Shown one piece after another: positions 43,643 through 50,352 of a stretch of 64,000 bases of DNA. Under the pieces are notes generated by a model. It was not told where the DNA came from. It saw only the letters and a program-made list of their open reading frames with translations, and searched no databases. Made by a program: the position numbers and the translations under genes. This DNA is from Jiangella asiatica. Its GTDB lineage: Bacteria; Actinomycetota; Actinomycetes; Jiangellales; Jiangellaceae. The stretch covers positions 1-64,000 of the forward strand of contig NZ_SMKZ01000034.1 of assembly GCF_004349065.1 (NCBI RefSeq), in the 5' to 3' direction. Numbering within the stretch: position 1 is the stretch's first letter; every line of letters starts with the position of its first letter.

Positions 43643-44341
43643 ATGAAAAAGACATTCGCCGTGCTGGTGGCAGCGTTCGCGCTGCTGCTGGGCGGCTCCG
43701 CGCCGGCGCTGGCGACTGGTGGTGACACCCCGACGCCGGGCTACAACCACGACCCGCACGACGCGCAGGAGTGCGCGGTCACGCTGATGGCGTGGCTGGA
43801 GCACGAGACCGCGGCGGACTGGCAACTGTTCTTCACCGTCGATGGTGGGGAAGAGTACGGCTCGCCGCTGCCCGCGCTGATCGAGCTGACGCCGGAGTTC
43901 TTCGGCGGCGCAGATTCGGGCGCGCACGAGGTGACCTACTGGACGGAGTCCGTGCACGGCAAGAGCACCGACAAGGTGTCGTTCGCCGTCCAGTGTGGCG
44001 AGCCGGAGCCTGAACCCACAGAGGAGCCGACCACAGAGCCGCCGACTGACGAGCCGACGGATGAGCCCACGGACGAACCGACCGAAGAGCCGACCACGGA
44101 ACCGACCGAAGAGCCGACCACGGAACCGACCACGGAACCGACGGCCGACCCCACGCAGGAGCCGACCACGGAGCCCACGACCGAGCCGACGGATGAGCCG
44201 GGCGACGACGACGGCAATGCCGGCGGCAATGAGGGCGACGACGAGCTGCCCGACACCGGCGCTGGCACGACGGCGCTCGCGCTGGCCGGCGTGGCACTGC
44301 TCGCCGGCGGCTACGCGCTATACCGACGCGCCGCACTGTAG
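43643..44341 (+). CDS. Prophage-encoded LPXTG-anchored surface protein
   Basis: 232 residues with a Sec signal peptide (KKTFAVLVAAFALLLGGSAP, cleavage near ALA-TGG). A folded part of about 100 residues with two Cys (within QECAVTLMAW and FAVQCGE) follows. Next comes a stalk of TEPT/DEPT-type tetrapeptide repeats, then a C-terminal sorting signal LPDTG followed by a membrane helix and a basic tail (YRRAAL). A host sortase should attach it to the cell wall. GGAGGGGC precedes the ATG. It is the last gene of the rightward cluster, just before a strong terminator. The role is unknown; superinfection exclusion or adhesion are possibilities. Confidence 0.85.
   Translation: MKKTFAVLVAAFALLLGGSAPALATGGDTPTPGYNHDPHDAQECAVTLMAWLEHETAADWQLFFTVDGGEEYGSPLPALIELTPEFFGGADSGAHEVTYWTESVHGKSTDKVSFAVQCGEPEPEPTEEPTTEPPTDEPTDEPTDEPTEEPTTEPTEEPTTEPTTEPTADPTQEPTTEPTTEPTDEPGDDDGNAGGNEGDDELPDTGAGTTALALAGVALLAGGYALYRRAAL
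44008..44200 (+). repeat. Repeats encoding the Thr/Glu/Pro stalk
   Basis: About 15 copies of a 12-base unit (variants of GAGCCGACCACG) encode tetrapeptides TEPT, DEPT and TEEP. The copies differ by only a few bases, so length variation between strains by slippage is likely. Confidence 0.85.
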
Positions 44342-44349
44342 GCACGCAA

Positions 44350-44386
44350 AAACGGCCCGGCCTCCACAAGGGAGGCCGGGCCGTTT
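44350..44386. terminator. Strong bidirectional terminator
   Basis: AAACGGCCCGGCCTCC and GGAGGCCGGGCCGTTT form a perfect 16-base stem with a 5-base loop, with A-rich DNA on the left and TTTCGTT on the right. It lies between the LPXTG gene and the end of the leftward structural operon, so it can stop both. Confidence 0.92.
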
Positions 44387-44406
44387 CGTTCTGTCCGAGG
44401 GTCGTG

Positions 44407-44640
44407 CTACACGGTGGTGCTGGTAACTGCCCGCTCTCCGTCGCGGTCCCGCAGCCACACGGAGACGCGGCGGCCGGCTGCGGGGAACCGGGCCCACACG
44501 ACGCGCTTGCCGGCGATGGTGTCGCGCAGCGCTGGCTTCCAGCTGTCCGGCGTCGGCCGCGACCCGGACGCGATGGCCAGGTAGATGGTCTGCAGGTCTT
44601 CGGAGCGGTGCTCGTACGGCACGACGACCTTGGTGGCCAT
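44407..44640 (-). CDS. Small phage protein at the end of the structural operon
   Basis: 77 residues from the ATG at 44640, which overlaps the stop of the preceding gene by one base. Segments include VVPYEHRSEDLQTIYLAIAS and KRVVWARFPAAGRRVSVWLR, consistent with a small beta-rich domain. No family is known to me. The position suggests a fibre accessory or late protein. Confidence 0.65.
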   Translation of the reverse strand: MATKVVVPYEHRSEDLQTIYLAIASGSRPTPDSWKPALRDTIAGKRVVWARFPAAGRRVSVWLRDRDGERAVTSTTV

Positions 44641-44981
44641 CACCCGGACACCTCCAGCGCCTGCGGCGCGATGCGCACGGGCTGCTCGTCGGTGTCGGTG
44701 AGCCGCAGCCACACCTGATAGTCGCCGCCCGTGAGGGTGACCGGGTTGGCATTGAACGGCCCGACGAGCCGGGCCACGAAATAGTCGCCGGTCACGCCGG
44801 ACGCGACGGCATCGGGCCAGAGCGGGTCGGTGTCGTCGGGAATGACGAGTGCCGTGTCCCAGTCCTCGGCCAGCGGCCTGTCGCCGGCAGGCATGAACGC
44901 GACCTCGGCGCCCACGCTGGGCGCATCACCGGTCACGCCGAGGAACAGGTACTCGGTGGACTCCACCTGCAGAGTGGCCAT
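44640..44981 (-). CDS. Phage protein, putative tail-fibre accessory
   Basis: 113 residues starting VESTEYLFLGVTGDAPSVGA. It resembles short Ig-like or beta-sandwich phage proteins that follow fibre genes (GDYFVARLVGPFNANPVTLT, then GDYQVWLRLTD). Coupled with the next gene by a one-base overlap. Function unknown. Confidence 0.65.
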   Translation of the reverse strand: MATLQVESTEYLFLGVTGDAPSVGAEVAFMPAGDRPLAEDWDTALVIPDDTDPLWPDAVASGVTGDYFVARLVGPFNANPVTLTGGDYQVWLRLTDTDEQPVRIAPQALEVSG

Positions 44982-44983
44982 GG

Positions 44984-46147
44984 TCAGAACTCCCCTCCAG
45001 TAACCGTGCGTGCGAGCTCGGGCCCATCGACCTTGCGGCGCACCGCTGGCCCGTCGGGCGTCGGGTCCGTGACCCGTTCGGGCCCGGCGATGTCCTCGGT
45101 GCGCGCGTTCGCTCCGGTCACCGCTCGGCGCAGGGCTGCTCCGGTGACGTCGCGGGCGAGCGCGGGACCGTCGGGTGTCGGCTCGGCATCTCGTTCCGGT
45201 CCGGTGACGGCGCCGACGTGGACGCCGCCGGTGTCCTCGTCGACTACGACCGGTGGCCCGAACTCGAGGTCGACCGCCAGGGGCTCGGCGGTGGTTCTGT
45301 ACGCCGCAGCCGCAGCCGGCGCACCGAATGCGACGACCACGGCGAGCGGGTCCGCTTCTGTCTGGCTGCCACCGCTGACCGCGGGCGGTCCGTAGTCGAC
45401 GTCGACCCCGAGCGGGGCGGCCTGGGCGGCGTAGGCCGCAGCGGCGCCGGGTGGCGCGAACTCGACGGCGACGGTCAGCGGCTCGGCTGTCGTCGAGCGC
45501 GCGGCCCGCGCGGTGGGTGCACCGAAGTCGACGTCTACGGGGAGCGGGTCGCCAGTGGTCTGGTCTCCGCCGCCACCGAGGTCGCCAACCTCGAAGTCGT
45601 CGAAGATCACGCGGCGATCAGAGCTGACGCTGTTGCGGAATCCGTTCAGGCCGCCGAACGAGCCAGCCGTGATGTCGGAGTCGGTGACCGAGTCGATCAG
45701 AACGTCGTTGATGTAGACGCGGATCTCGTCGCCCTCGACCTCTATGCGAGACGTCTCGGGGAACACGAACGGTACTGACACGCCCGGGTCGGCAAGATAC
45801 GTCAGCTCGCCACCGACGTACTTGCGGATCTCCCACGTAGCATCGACAGTGCCTGCTTGGGTGATTCGCTTGAAGCAGTAGAACGTCTGCCGGTCGGCGC
45901 TCATGCGGACGCACAGGCCGATGTCGGCGTAGGACGCGCCGCCGAAGTCGGGGATGACCAGCTGGACGTACATGTCGGCGGAGCCAGTGTCCGCCTCGGC
46001 GCGAGCGGTGATCTCCGCCGCGGTGGTACCGGCGATGACGCCGCGGTTCGACGCGGTCTGCCACTGGGTGTCGGGGTCGGTCCACGTTAGGTCCGGGCCG
46101 AGCCCGACGCCGTCGGCCTTATTGAACGACTCAGTGAACGCTGCCAC
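44984..46147 (-). CDS. Fibre-like protein: lectin-type jelly roll plus repeats
   Basis: 387 residues. The first roughly 195 residues look like a concanavalin-type jelly roll (AAFTESFNKADGVGLGPDL, later IEVEGDEIRVYINDVLIDSV and FDDFEVGDLGG), often carbohydrate-binding. Then come five imperfect 25-residue repeats of the form DPLPVDVDFGAPTA or AEPLAVDLEFGPPV, and a C-terminal stretch with two PTPDGPA copies. The design suggests a receptor-binding head on a repeated shaft. No match to a named fibre family. Confidence 0.75.
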   Translation of the reverse strand: MAAFTESFNKADGVGLGPDLTWTDPDTQWQTASNRGVIAGTTAAEITARAEADTGSADMYVQLVIPDFGGASYADIGLCVRMSADRQTFYCFKRITQAGTVDATWEIRKYVGGELTYLADPGVSVPFVFPETSRIEVEGDEIRVYINDVLIDSVTDSDITAGSFGGLNGFRNSVSSDRRVIFDDFEVGDLGGGGDQTTGDPLPVDVDFGAPTARAARSTTAEPLTVAVEFAPPGAAAAYAAQAAPLGVDVDYGPPAVSGGSQTEADPLAVVVAFGAPAAAAAYRTTAEPLAVDLEFGPPVVVDEDTGGVHVGAVTGPERDAEPTPDGPALARDVTGAALRRAVTGANARTEDIAGPERVTDPTPDGPAVRRKVDGPELARTVTGGEF

Positions 46148-46364
46148 GGCTCGCCTCGTCCAGCGCCTCGAAGAGATCCCGCGTCAGGATGACGTGGTTG
46201 ATGCTGCCGTTGCCCTGGTCGTCCCACAGGGGTTGCGGGTCAACCGGGAGGCCTTCTTCGATCAGGTCATCCAACTCGCGTCCGTACGAACCGGCAAGGT
46301 CGATGGCTTCGTCTGTCGACAGAGTCTGCCCGTACTTTTCGACGGCCTTCTCGAATGCGCTCAT
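46131..46364 (-). CDS. Small acidic phage protein
   Basis: 77 residues from the ATG at 46364. Helical and acidic (FEKAVEKYGQTLSTDEAIDL, then YGRELDDLIEEGLPVD) and ending LFEALDEASRGSVH. It overlaps the fibre gene by 17 bases. Unknown function, possibly a chaperone for the neighbouring fibres. Confidence 0.6.
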   Translation of the reverse strand: MSAFEKAVEKYGQTLSTDEAIDLAGSYGRELDDLIEEGLPVDPQPLWDDQGNGSINHVILTRDLFEALDEASRGSVH

Positions 46365-46377
46365 CGAGTCCAACCCC

Positions 46378-47409
46378 CTATACCGGATCGCCGGCATTTA
46401 CGGTGGTGCCGTCGTTCATCTGGGCCCCGGTCTCCCAGACGTTGCCCGACTTCACACACCCGTTAGTGCCGTTCGTAAACGCCGTGATGGCGCCGTAGAG
46501 CGGCCCGCTGTAGGGCTGCCGGAACATGAAGTGGTTGCGCAGGTAGCGCACGTTCTGGCCCTGCGGGAAGTCCTTCGAGGAGACCGATCCCCCGTAGGCG
46601 ATGTACCCATCGGACGTGACGAACAGGTTGTCCTCGAACAGGTGGTCGTCAGCGAGCGCGTTGTCGCCGTAGAGGCTGATAGCGGCCGACGACTGGGTGC
46701 CGCGGCATTCGATACGGCACCGCTTCACCGAACAGTGTGCGCCGCCGTTGTTGCCGATGCCGGACCGGTGTGAATCCGAGCCGGCGTAGAACGTGGCCTC
46801 GACGATGGAGTCCTGGATGTGGTTGTTGTTGTAGAACCGAGGCCCCGAGCCGACGCCATGCACGTAGCAGTCCTTGATCGTGATGGCGCCGGAGTTCACG
46901 CCGGGGAAGTTCATCGCGATAGTGCGAATCCCGTTCACCAGCGGTGGCGCGTCGATCTCGACCCGCTCGATGAGGATGTCGCCGACGTTGCCTCCGAACT
47001 CGGTCCTGATCCAGTACGCGCCCTCGGTCGTCGGGCCAAAGTCCATGCGGATATCCCGGACGATCACTCCGCTGTGCTGAATTCGGATGAGTCCGCTGCA
47101 CCGTACGTTCTCGATGACTTGGCCGTCATGGTCCGTGGTGATCGAGCCGACCTGCGGGTACTCCGCGGGATCATCAGCAGGGCCGACTTGGTCGAGCGTC
47201 GGCCACGGCTCCGGCGATTCGTCGCCGCCAGACTCGACCGCAGGCCCCGGCTCGACGATGACCAGGAACGGTGCCCCGGCGGACTGGAACGTCTCGCCGG
47301 GGCCGATCAGGAAGGGACTGCCGCCTGCACCGGCGCCGACGTCACCTCGAGCGTGTCCGGGTCGATGAAGCCAGGCTTCGCCGCGGTCAACGCGACGCCG
47401 CCCAGCCAC
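46378..47409 (-). CDS. Beta-helix tail spike/fibre protein
   Basis: Up to 343 residues. From about residue 90 a right-handed beta-helix is clear (VIENVRCSGLIRIQHSGVIV, ILIERVEIDAPP, ITIKDCYVHGVGSGPRFY, CSVKRCRIECRG). Such proteins are tail spikes that recognise or degrade surface glycans. The reading frame is continuous to a GTG at 47409, but the first roughly 30 codons look non-coding and overlap the upstream fibre gene by 103 bases. No ATG, GTG or TTG lies near the point where family-like sequence begins (FLIGPGETFQSAG). A CTG overlapping the upstream stop or a -1 frameshift are alternatives. Confidence 0.75.
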   Translation of the reverse strand: MAGRRRVDRGEAWLHRPGHARGDVGAGAGGSPFLIGPGETFQSAGAPFLVIVEPGPAVESGGDESPEPWPTLDQVGPADDPAEYPQVGSITTDHDGQVIENVRCSGLIRIQHSGVIVRDIRMDFGPTTEGAYWIRTEFGGNVGDILIERVEIDAPPLVNGIRTIAMNFPGVNSGAITIKDCYVHGVGSGPRFYNNNHIQDSIVEATFYAGSDSHRSGIGNNGGAHCSVKRCRIECRGTQSSAAISLYGDNALADDHLFEDNLFVTSDGYIAYGGSVSSKDFPQGQNVRYLRNHFMFRQPYSGPLYGAITAFTNGTNGCVKSGNVWETGAQMNDGTTVNAGDPV

Positions 47410-47669
47410 ACGCTGCCGGCCGCCCAGAACCCGAGGAACCCGGCGTTGGTCGCCACGGCCGGGCCACCGAACGTGACCGGCGCGGCCAGGTCGTCCACGC
47501 CGCCAGCCGCGGCGCCGGAGTAGTCCGGCACCTCGCGGGTGTACGCGCCCGTCAGCGGCAACTCGTTCGCGCCCGTCGCGCCCGGGTCAGCGGAGTGCAG
47601 CGACAGCTGCGCCACCGCGGCGCCGACAGCGTCCGCGGCGATGTTGAGGGTGGCTTCGGTTGCGGCCAT
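47307..47669 (-). CDS. Phage tail fibre protein (small)
   Basis: 120 residues (ADAVGAAVAQLSLHSADPGA, then VTFGGPAVATNAGFLGFWA, then DPDTLEVTSAPVQAAVPS). This matches a short fibre-associated family common downstream of endolysin and tail genes in actinophages. The ATG is at 47669. Its end overlaps the beta-helix spike frame, so the two products may be linked. Confidence 0.7.
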   Translation of the reverse strand: MAATEATLNIAADAVGAAVAQLSLHSADPGATGANELPLTGAYTREVPDYSGAAAGGVDDLAAPVTFGGPAVATNAGFLGFWAAGSVWLGGVALTAAKPGFIDPDTLEVTSAPVQAAVPS

Positions 47670-47678
47670 GGCCTTCTC

Positions 47679-47996
47679 CTACTCGTACGTCTTCGGCTCG
47701 ACGAGGCGCTCGACGGTGACCTCATTGGCGACGACGGCACCAGTGGGGGCGGCCGCCGCCTCGCCGGCGCGGAAGTTGCCGGCACCGTCCACGCGCGCCA
47801 GGACACTCGGGTCTGCGGGACGGGTGGCTGCGCTGACGCCGAGGCCGACGCCGAGCGCGATGACCGCGCCGAGCCACTGGACAGTCGTCAGGTCGTCGAA
47901 GCCGCCCTCGGCCGGCACCACGCCGACGAAGTACGAGGCCAGGATGACGGCGACGAACAGGGCGATGTACAGCCACTTGGGCAGGACGATGGTCAT
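47679..47996 (-). CDS. Holin candidate (two membrane helices)
   Basis: 105 residues from the ATG at 47996. Two hydrophobic stretches (WLYIALFVAVILASYFVGVV and VQWLGAVIALGVGLGVSA) separated by a short polar loop, and a long charged C-terminus, fit a class II holin. It lies next to a second small membrane protein and the endolysin, the usual lysis-cassette order. It would form the membrane lesion that times lysis. Confidence 0.7.
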   Translation of the reverse strand: MTIVLPKWLYIALFVAVILASYFVGVVPAEGGFDDLTTVQWLGAVIALGVGLGVSAATRPADPSVLARVDGAGNFRAGEAAAAPTGAVVANEVTVERLVEPKTYE

Positions 47997-48010
47997 GATG
48001 ATCTCCGATC

Positions 48011-48211
48011 TCAGGGGATTCCGCCGGCGAACGCGTTGCCGACGGCGCTGCCTACCGCCGCCGCCACGCCGGCCGCGATCCATATGGCCCGCTCCAGGCG
48101 GCGGATGCGGGACTCGTGGTCGAGCACCTTCGGCGCCAGGTGCTCCCGCAGCATCGTGTGGATCTCGACCAGTCGGTCGTGGTCCGACGTGGGGATGTCC
48201 TCCCCGTTCAC
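48011..48211 (-). CDS. XhlA/DUF2746-like membrane protein of the lysis cassette
   Basis: 66 residues, GTG start overlapping the endolysin stop (GTGA). A coiled-coil part (HTMLREHLAPKVLDHESRIR) precedes a C-terminal membrane helix (AIWIAAGVAAAVGSAVGNAF). This topology matches hemolysin XhlA-like or DUF2746 holin partners. Likely works with the holin encoded next to it. Confidence 0.7.
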   Translation of the reverse strand: MNGEDIPTSDHDRLVEIHTMLREHLAPKVLDHESRIRRLERAIWIAAGVAAAVGSAVGNAFAGGIP

Positions 48212-49152
48212 GCCACACCCTCGCGAAGGGCTTCCTTCACCGCCTGCTTCACCGTCGCCTTATCGACGTCGCCGCACTCAGGAAGGCGAGCGAGGATCAG
48301 GTCGGCGGTGATGTCGGCGGTGAGTTCGGCGATACGCTGCTCGTCCAGCTGGTCGCCCCCGGACATCGCCTTGATCCAGTTGTACATGCGCTGGATCGCG
48401 ATGCCGAGCGTGAGCCGCCGGCCGTCCTCGATGGTCTCGCCGCCAACGGTCGCGGACAGCCGCGTGGCCCGCTGCAGCTCCGTCAGGTACGACGGCTGAC
48501 CATCCTTCCGGTTGAGCGGCGACTCCCATGTCGCACGGTGGGGCTGCTCGATCGAGTCCGGGTGGCTCCAGACCGCGTCGGCGATCTCCTTCGCAGTGGG
48601 CATGTCGTCGTCCTCTCCGAGGGGTGCGCCGGCCGCGAGCCACGGCCGGAAGATCTCGTTGAACTGCTCGACCCGGTCGGGGCCGGGGCAGGACTTGGCG
48701 ACCGGGGTCCACGGCCCGGGTGCGCCGAACAGCACGTGATAGCCGAGACCACTGGCGTTCCAGGCGGGGCAGACGCGGGCCGGGAAGTCGTGCACGTCCA
48801 TGCCCCACCGGTACAGCCGCTTGAGCGAGACGATCATCTCCGGCGTCCACTCGCCGTACTCGAGGCCCTCGGTCTCGACGGACAGCAGCCCGTACCGCTT
48901 TCCGCCAGACACCCACGAGTTGCCTTTGTAGTTGGCGTCGGCCTCGCGGGTGCTGTCGCGGTACTGCTCGACGGTGCCGTCGAAGCGGACGTACAGGTGC
49001 GACTCGATGCCGCCGGACGGGCCGTTGAAGTACGGGAACAGCGAGTCGCCCAGGCCGGCGCGGACGTGAAACACCATGCCCACGGGGATGATGCGGGGGT
49101 CGTTGCCGCCGGGTGGAATCTCCTTGCGGATGGCGTCGGGATACCAGGCCAT
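48208..49152 (-). CDS. Endolysin: N-acetylmuramoyl-L-alanine amidase
   Basis: 314 residues. The amidase-2/PGRP fold covers residues about 1-165, with zinc ligands readable as His29 (VGMVFHV), His139 (GLGYHVLFG) and Cys155 (KSCPGP). The region ESHLYVRFDGTVEQYRD is typical of actinophage amidases. The C-terminal 130 residues are helical with no clear cell-wall-binding repeat and may mediate binding or multimerisation. It cuts the bond between muramic acid and the peptide stem at lysis. Confidence 0.9.
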   Translation of the reverse strand: MAWYPDAIRKEIPPGGNDPRIIPVGMVFHVRAGLGDSLFPYFNGPSGGIESHLYVRFDGTVEQYRDSTREADANYKGNSWVSGGKRYGLLSVETEGLEYGEWTPEMIVSLKRLYRWGMDVHDFPARVCPAWNASGLGYHVLFGAPGPWTPVAKSCPGPDRVEQFNEIFRPWLAAGAPLGEDDDMPTAKEIADAVWSHPDSIEQPHRATWESPLNRKDGQPSYLTELQRATRLSATVGGETIEDGRRLTLGIAIQRMYNWIKAMSGGDQLDEQRIAELTADITADLILARLPECGDVDKATVKQAVKEALREGVA

Positions 49153-49167
49153 GCGGGACCTCCCCGG

Positions 49168-49791
49168 TCAGATTTGGGCGTACGCCTCGTTGAACTGGGC
49201 GATGTTCTGCCCGTCGTGGCTGGTGTTGAGTTGGGCGATCGACTGTCCGTCCAGGTGCTGGTTGAACCGGGCCACGCTGCCCGGCGTGCGGCGCTGGAGG
49301 TCGGCGACTTTCTCCTCCAGCTCGGCAATGCGGTCGGTAGGCGACGGGCGGCCGGTGCTGCGCACCCGTGGCGTCAGCCACGCCAGCCACACGTTGCAGG
49401 TCTCCCCGGCGATGGCGTCCCAGTCGGCCTGCAGGTTCAGGTAGAGCCGGCCGACACCGTCCTGGCGGGCGATGAACCGGGTGCCGGGTGCGCCGCCGGA
49501 CGGCCCGAGGTCGATGCCCCGCGCTACCAGGGACTCGTCGGGTGTGCAGGTGATGGAGCCGATGGGGGCGCCCCCGTCGTTGATGACCTCGAGCCGGCCG
49601 GACGAGTCAATGTGCACGCCCAGCGCGCCGACGGCGACGTGGGTCTCATTGGCGTGGATGTACGGGCCACCGGACTGGAACGACCCGTCAGGGTTGACCA
49701 CGCCGGGCTCGAAGCGGACGACGCAGGCCCGGATGTCCCATTCGATGTCGGGATGGGTGGCGTCCTTGAACGGCCCGATTTCGTTGGCCAT
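49168..49791 (-). CDS. Tail-tip/fibre protein with an IHANETH domain and DGQ repeats
   Basis: 207 residues from the ATG at 49791, overlapping the previous stop by one base. An N-terminal beta-rich domain (IHANETH at 45-51, DESLVARGIDLGPSGG at 85-100) is homologous to the membrane-anchored protein at 41966-42520. A coiled-coil (DRIAELEEKVADLQRRT) and a C-terminal tail with repeated FNQHLDGQSIAQLN / SHDGQNIAQFN follow. The same repeats end the large tail protein upstream. Most likely a trimeric tail-tip fibre that contacts the host. Confidence 0.75.
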   Translation of the reverse strand: MANEIGPFKDATHPDIEWDIRACVVRFEPGVVNPDGSFQSGGPYIHANETHVAVGALGVHIDSSGRLEVINDGGAPIGSITCTPDESLVARGIDLGPSGGAPGTRFIARQDGVGRLYLNLQADWDAIAGETCNVWLAWLTPRVRSTGRPSPTDRIAELEEKVADLQRRTPGSVARFNQHLDGQSIAQLNTSHDGQNIAQFNEAYAQI

Positions 49792-50351
49792 CAGAGCAGC
49801 GCAACTCGGCGGATGAACTTGCGCCCGGCGTCGCTGCCTTCGGGCATGCCGAGATCTCCGCCGGACGTCTGCCGTGTCCAGAACGACACCACGTCGCCGG
49901 CAGACAACGAGAGTTCGGTGTCGCACAACGCAGTGGTCGCAGACCCGCTGACGGCGGCCACGGTGATCGTCCGCTCAATATTCCCGTTGATGCGGATCTG
50001 CGCTTGCCGGCCGCCTATGGAGTTGTTGAGGAAGGCGACATCCAGCTCGACTCGATACCAGCCGTCCTGGCTCACGGTGTAGCCGGCGCTGGAGTGCGTG
50101 ATCCCGGAGACCGTGCTACCAGGGTCGCCCGTCCCACCTGTCCACCCGGCACCCGAGATGTCCGTGAACGTGTTGTCTGGGATGGTCTGAGACGTTGTCT
50201 TGTAGTGCACGCGCCACGGCTGGGTGATGGTTCCCTCGGGCCGCGTGATCGAGTCACCCATCCGCTTTAGCCACGTGTCGAGCCCGGAGCCGGGCGGCCC
50301 GAAGAGCTCGGTGTCGTCGGGCGTCCAGATGCCTTGGTCGTTGACGGCCAC
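49791..50351 (-). CDS. C1q/TNF-like jelly-roll phage protein
   Basis: 186 residues, GTG start. An N-terminal segment of about 60 residues is followed by a compact beta-sandwich: GYTVSQDGWYRVELDVAFLN, then QIRINGNIERTI, LCDTELSLSAGDVVSFWTRQ. This pattern is that of C1q-like trimeric receptor-binding domains found on phage tail tips. It lies between the large tail protein and the tail-tip fibre, all in overlapping genes. Confidence 0.7.
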   Translation of the reverse strand: MAVNDQGIWTPDDTELFGPPGSGLDTWLKRMGDSITRPEGTITQPWRVHYKTTSQTIPDNTFTDISGAGWTGGTGDPGSTVSGITHSSAGYTVSQDGWYRVELDVAFLNNSIGGRQAQIRINGNIERTITVAAVSGSATTALCDTELSLSAGDVVSFWTRQTSGGDLGMPEGSDAGRKFIRRVALL

Positions 50352-50352
50352 G

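Noticed and set aside
47539-50082. 847-codon plus-strand open frame across the lysis genes
   Set aside because: It lies antisense to several well-supported overlapping phage genes and has no recognisable domain.
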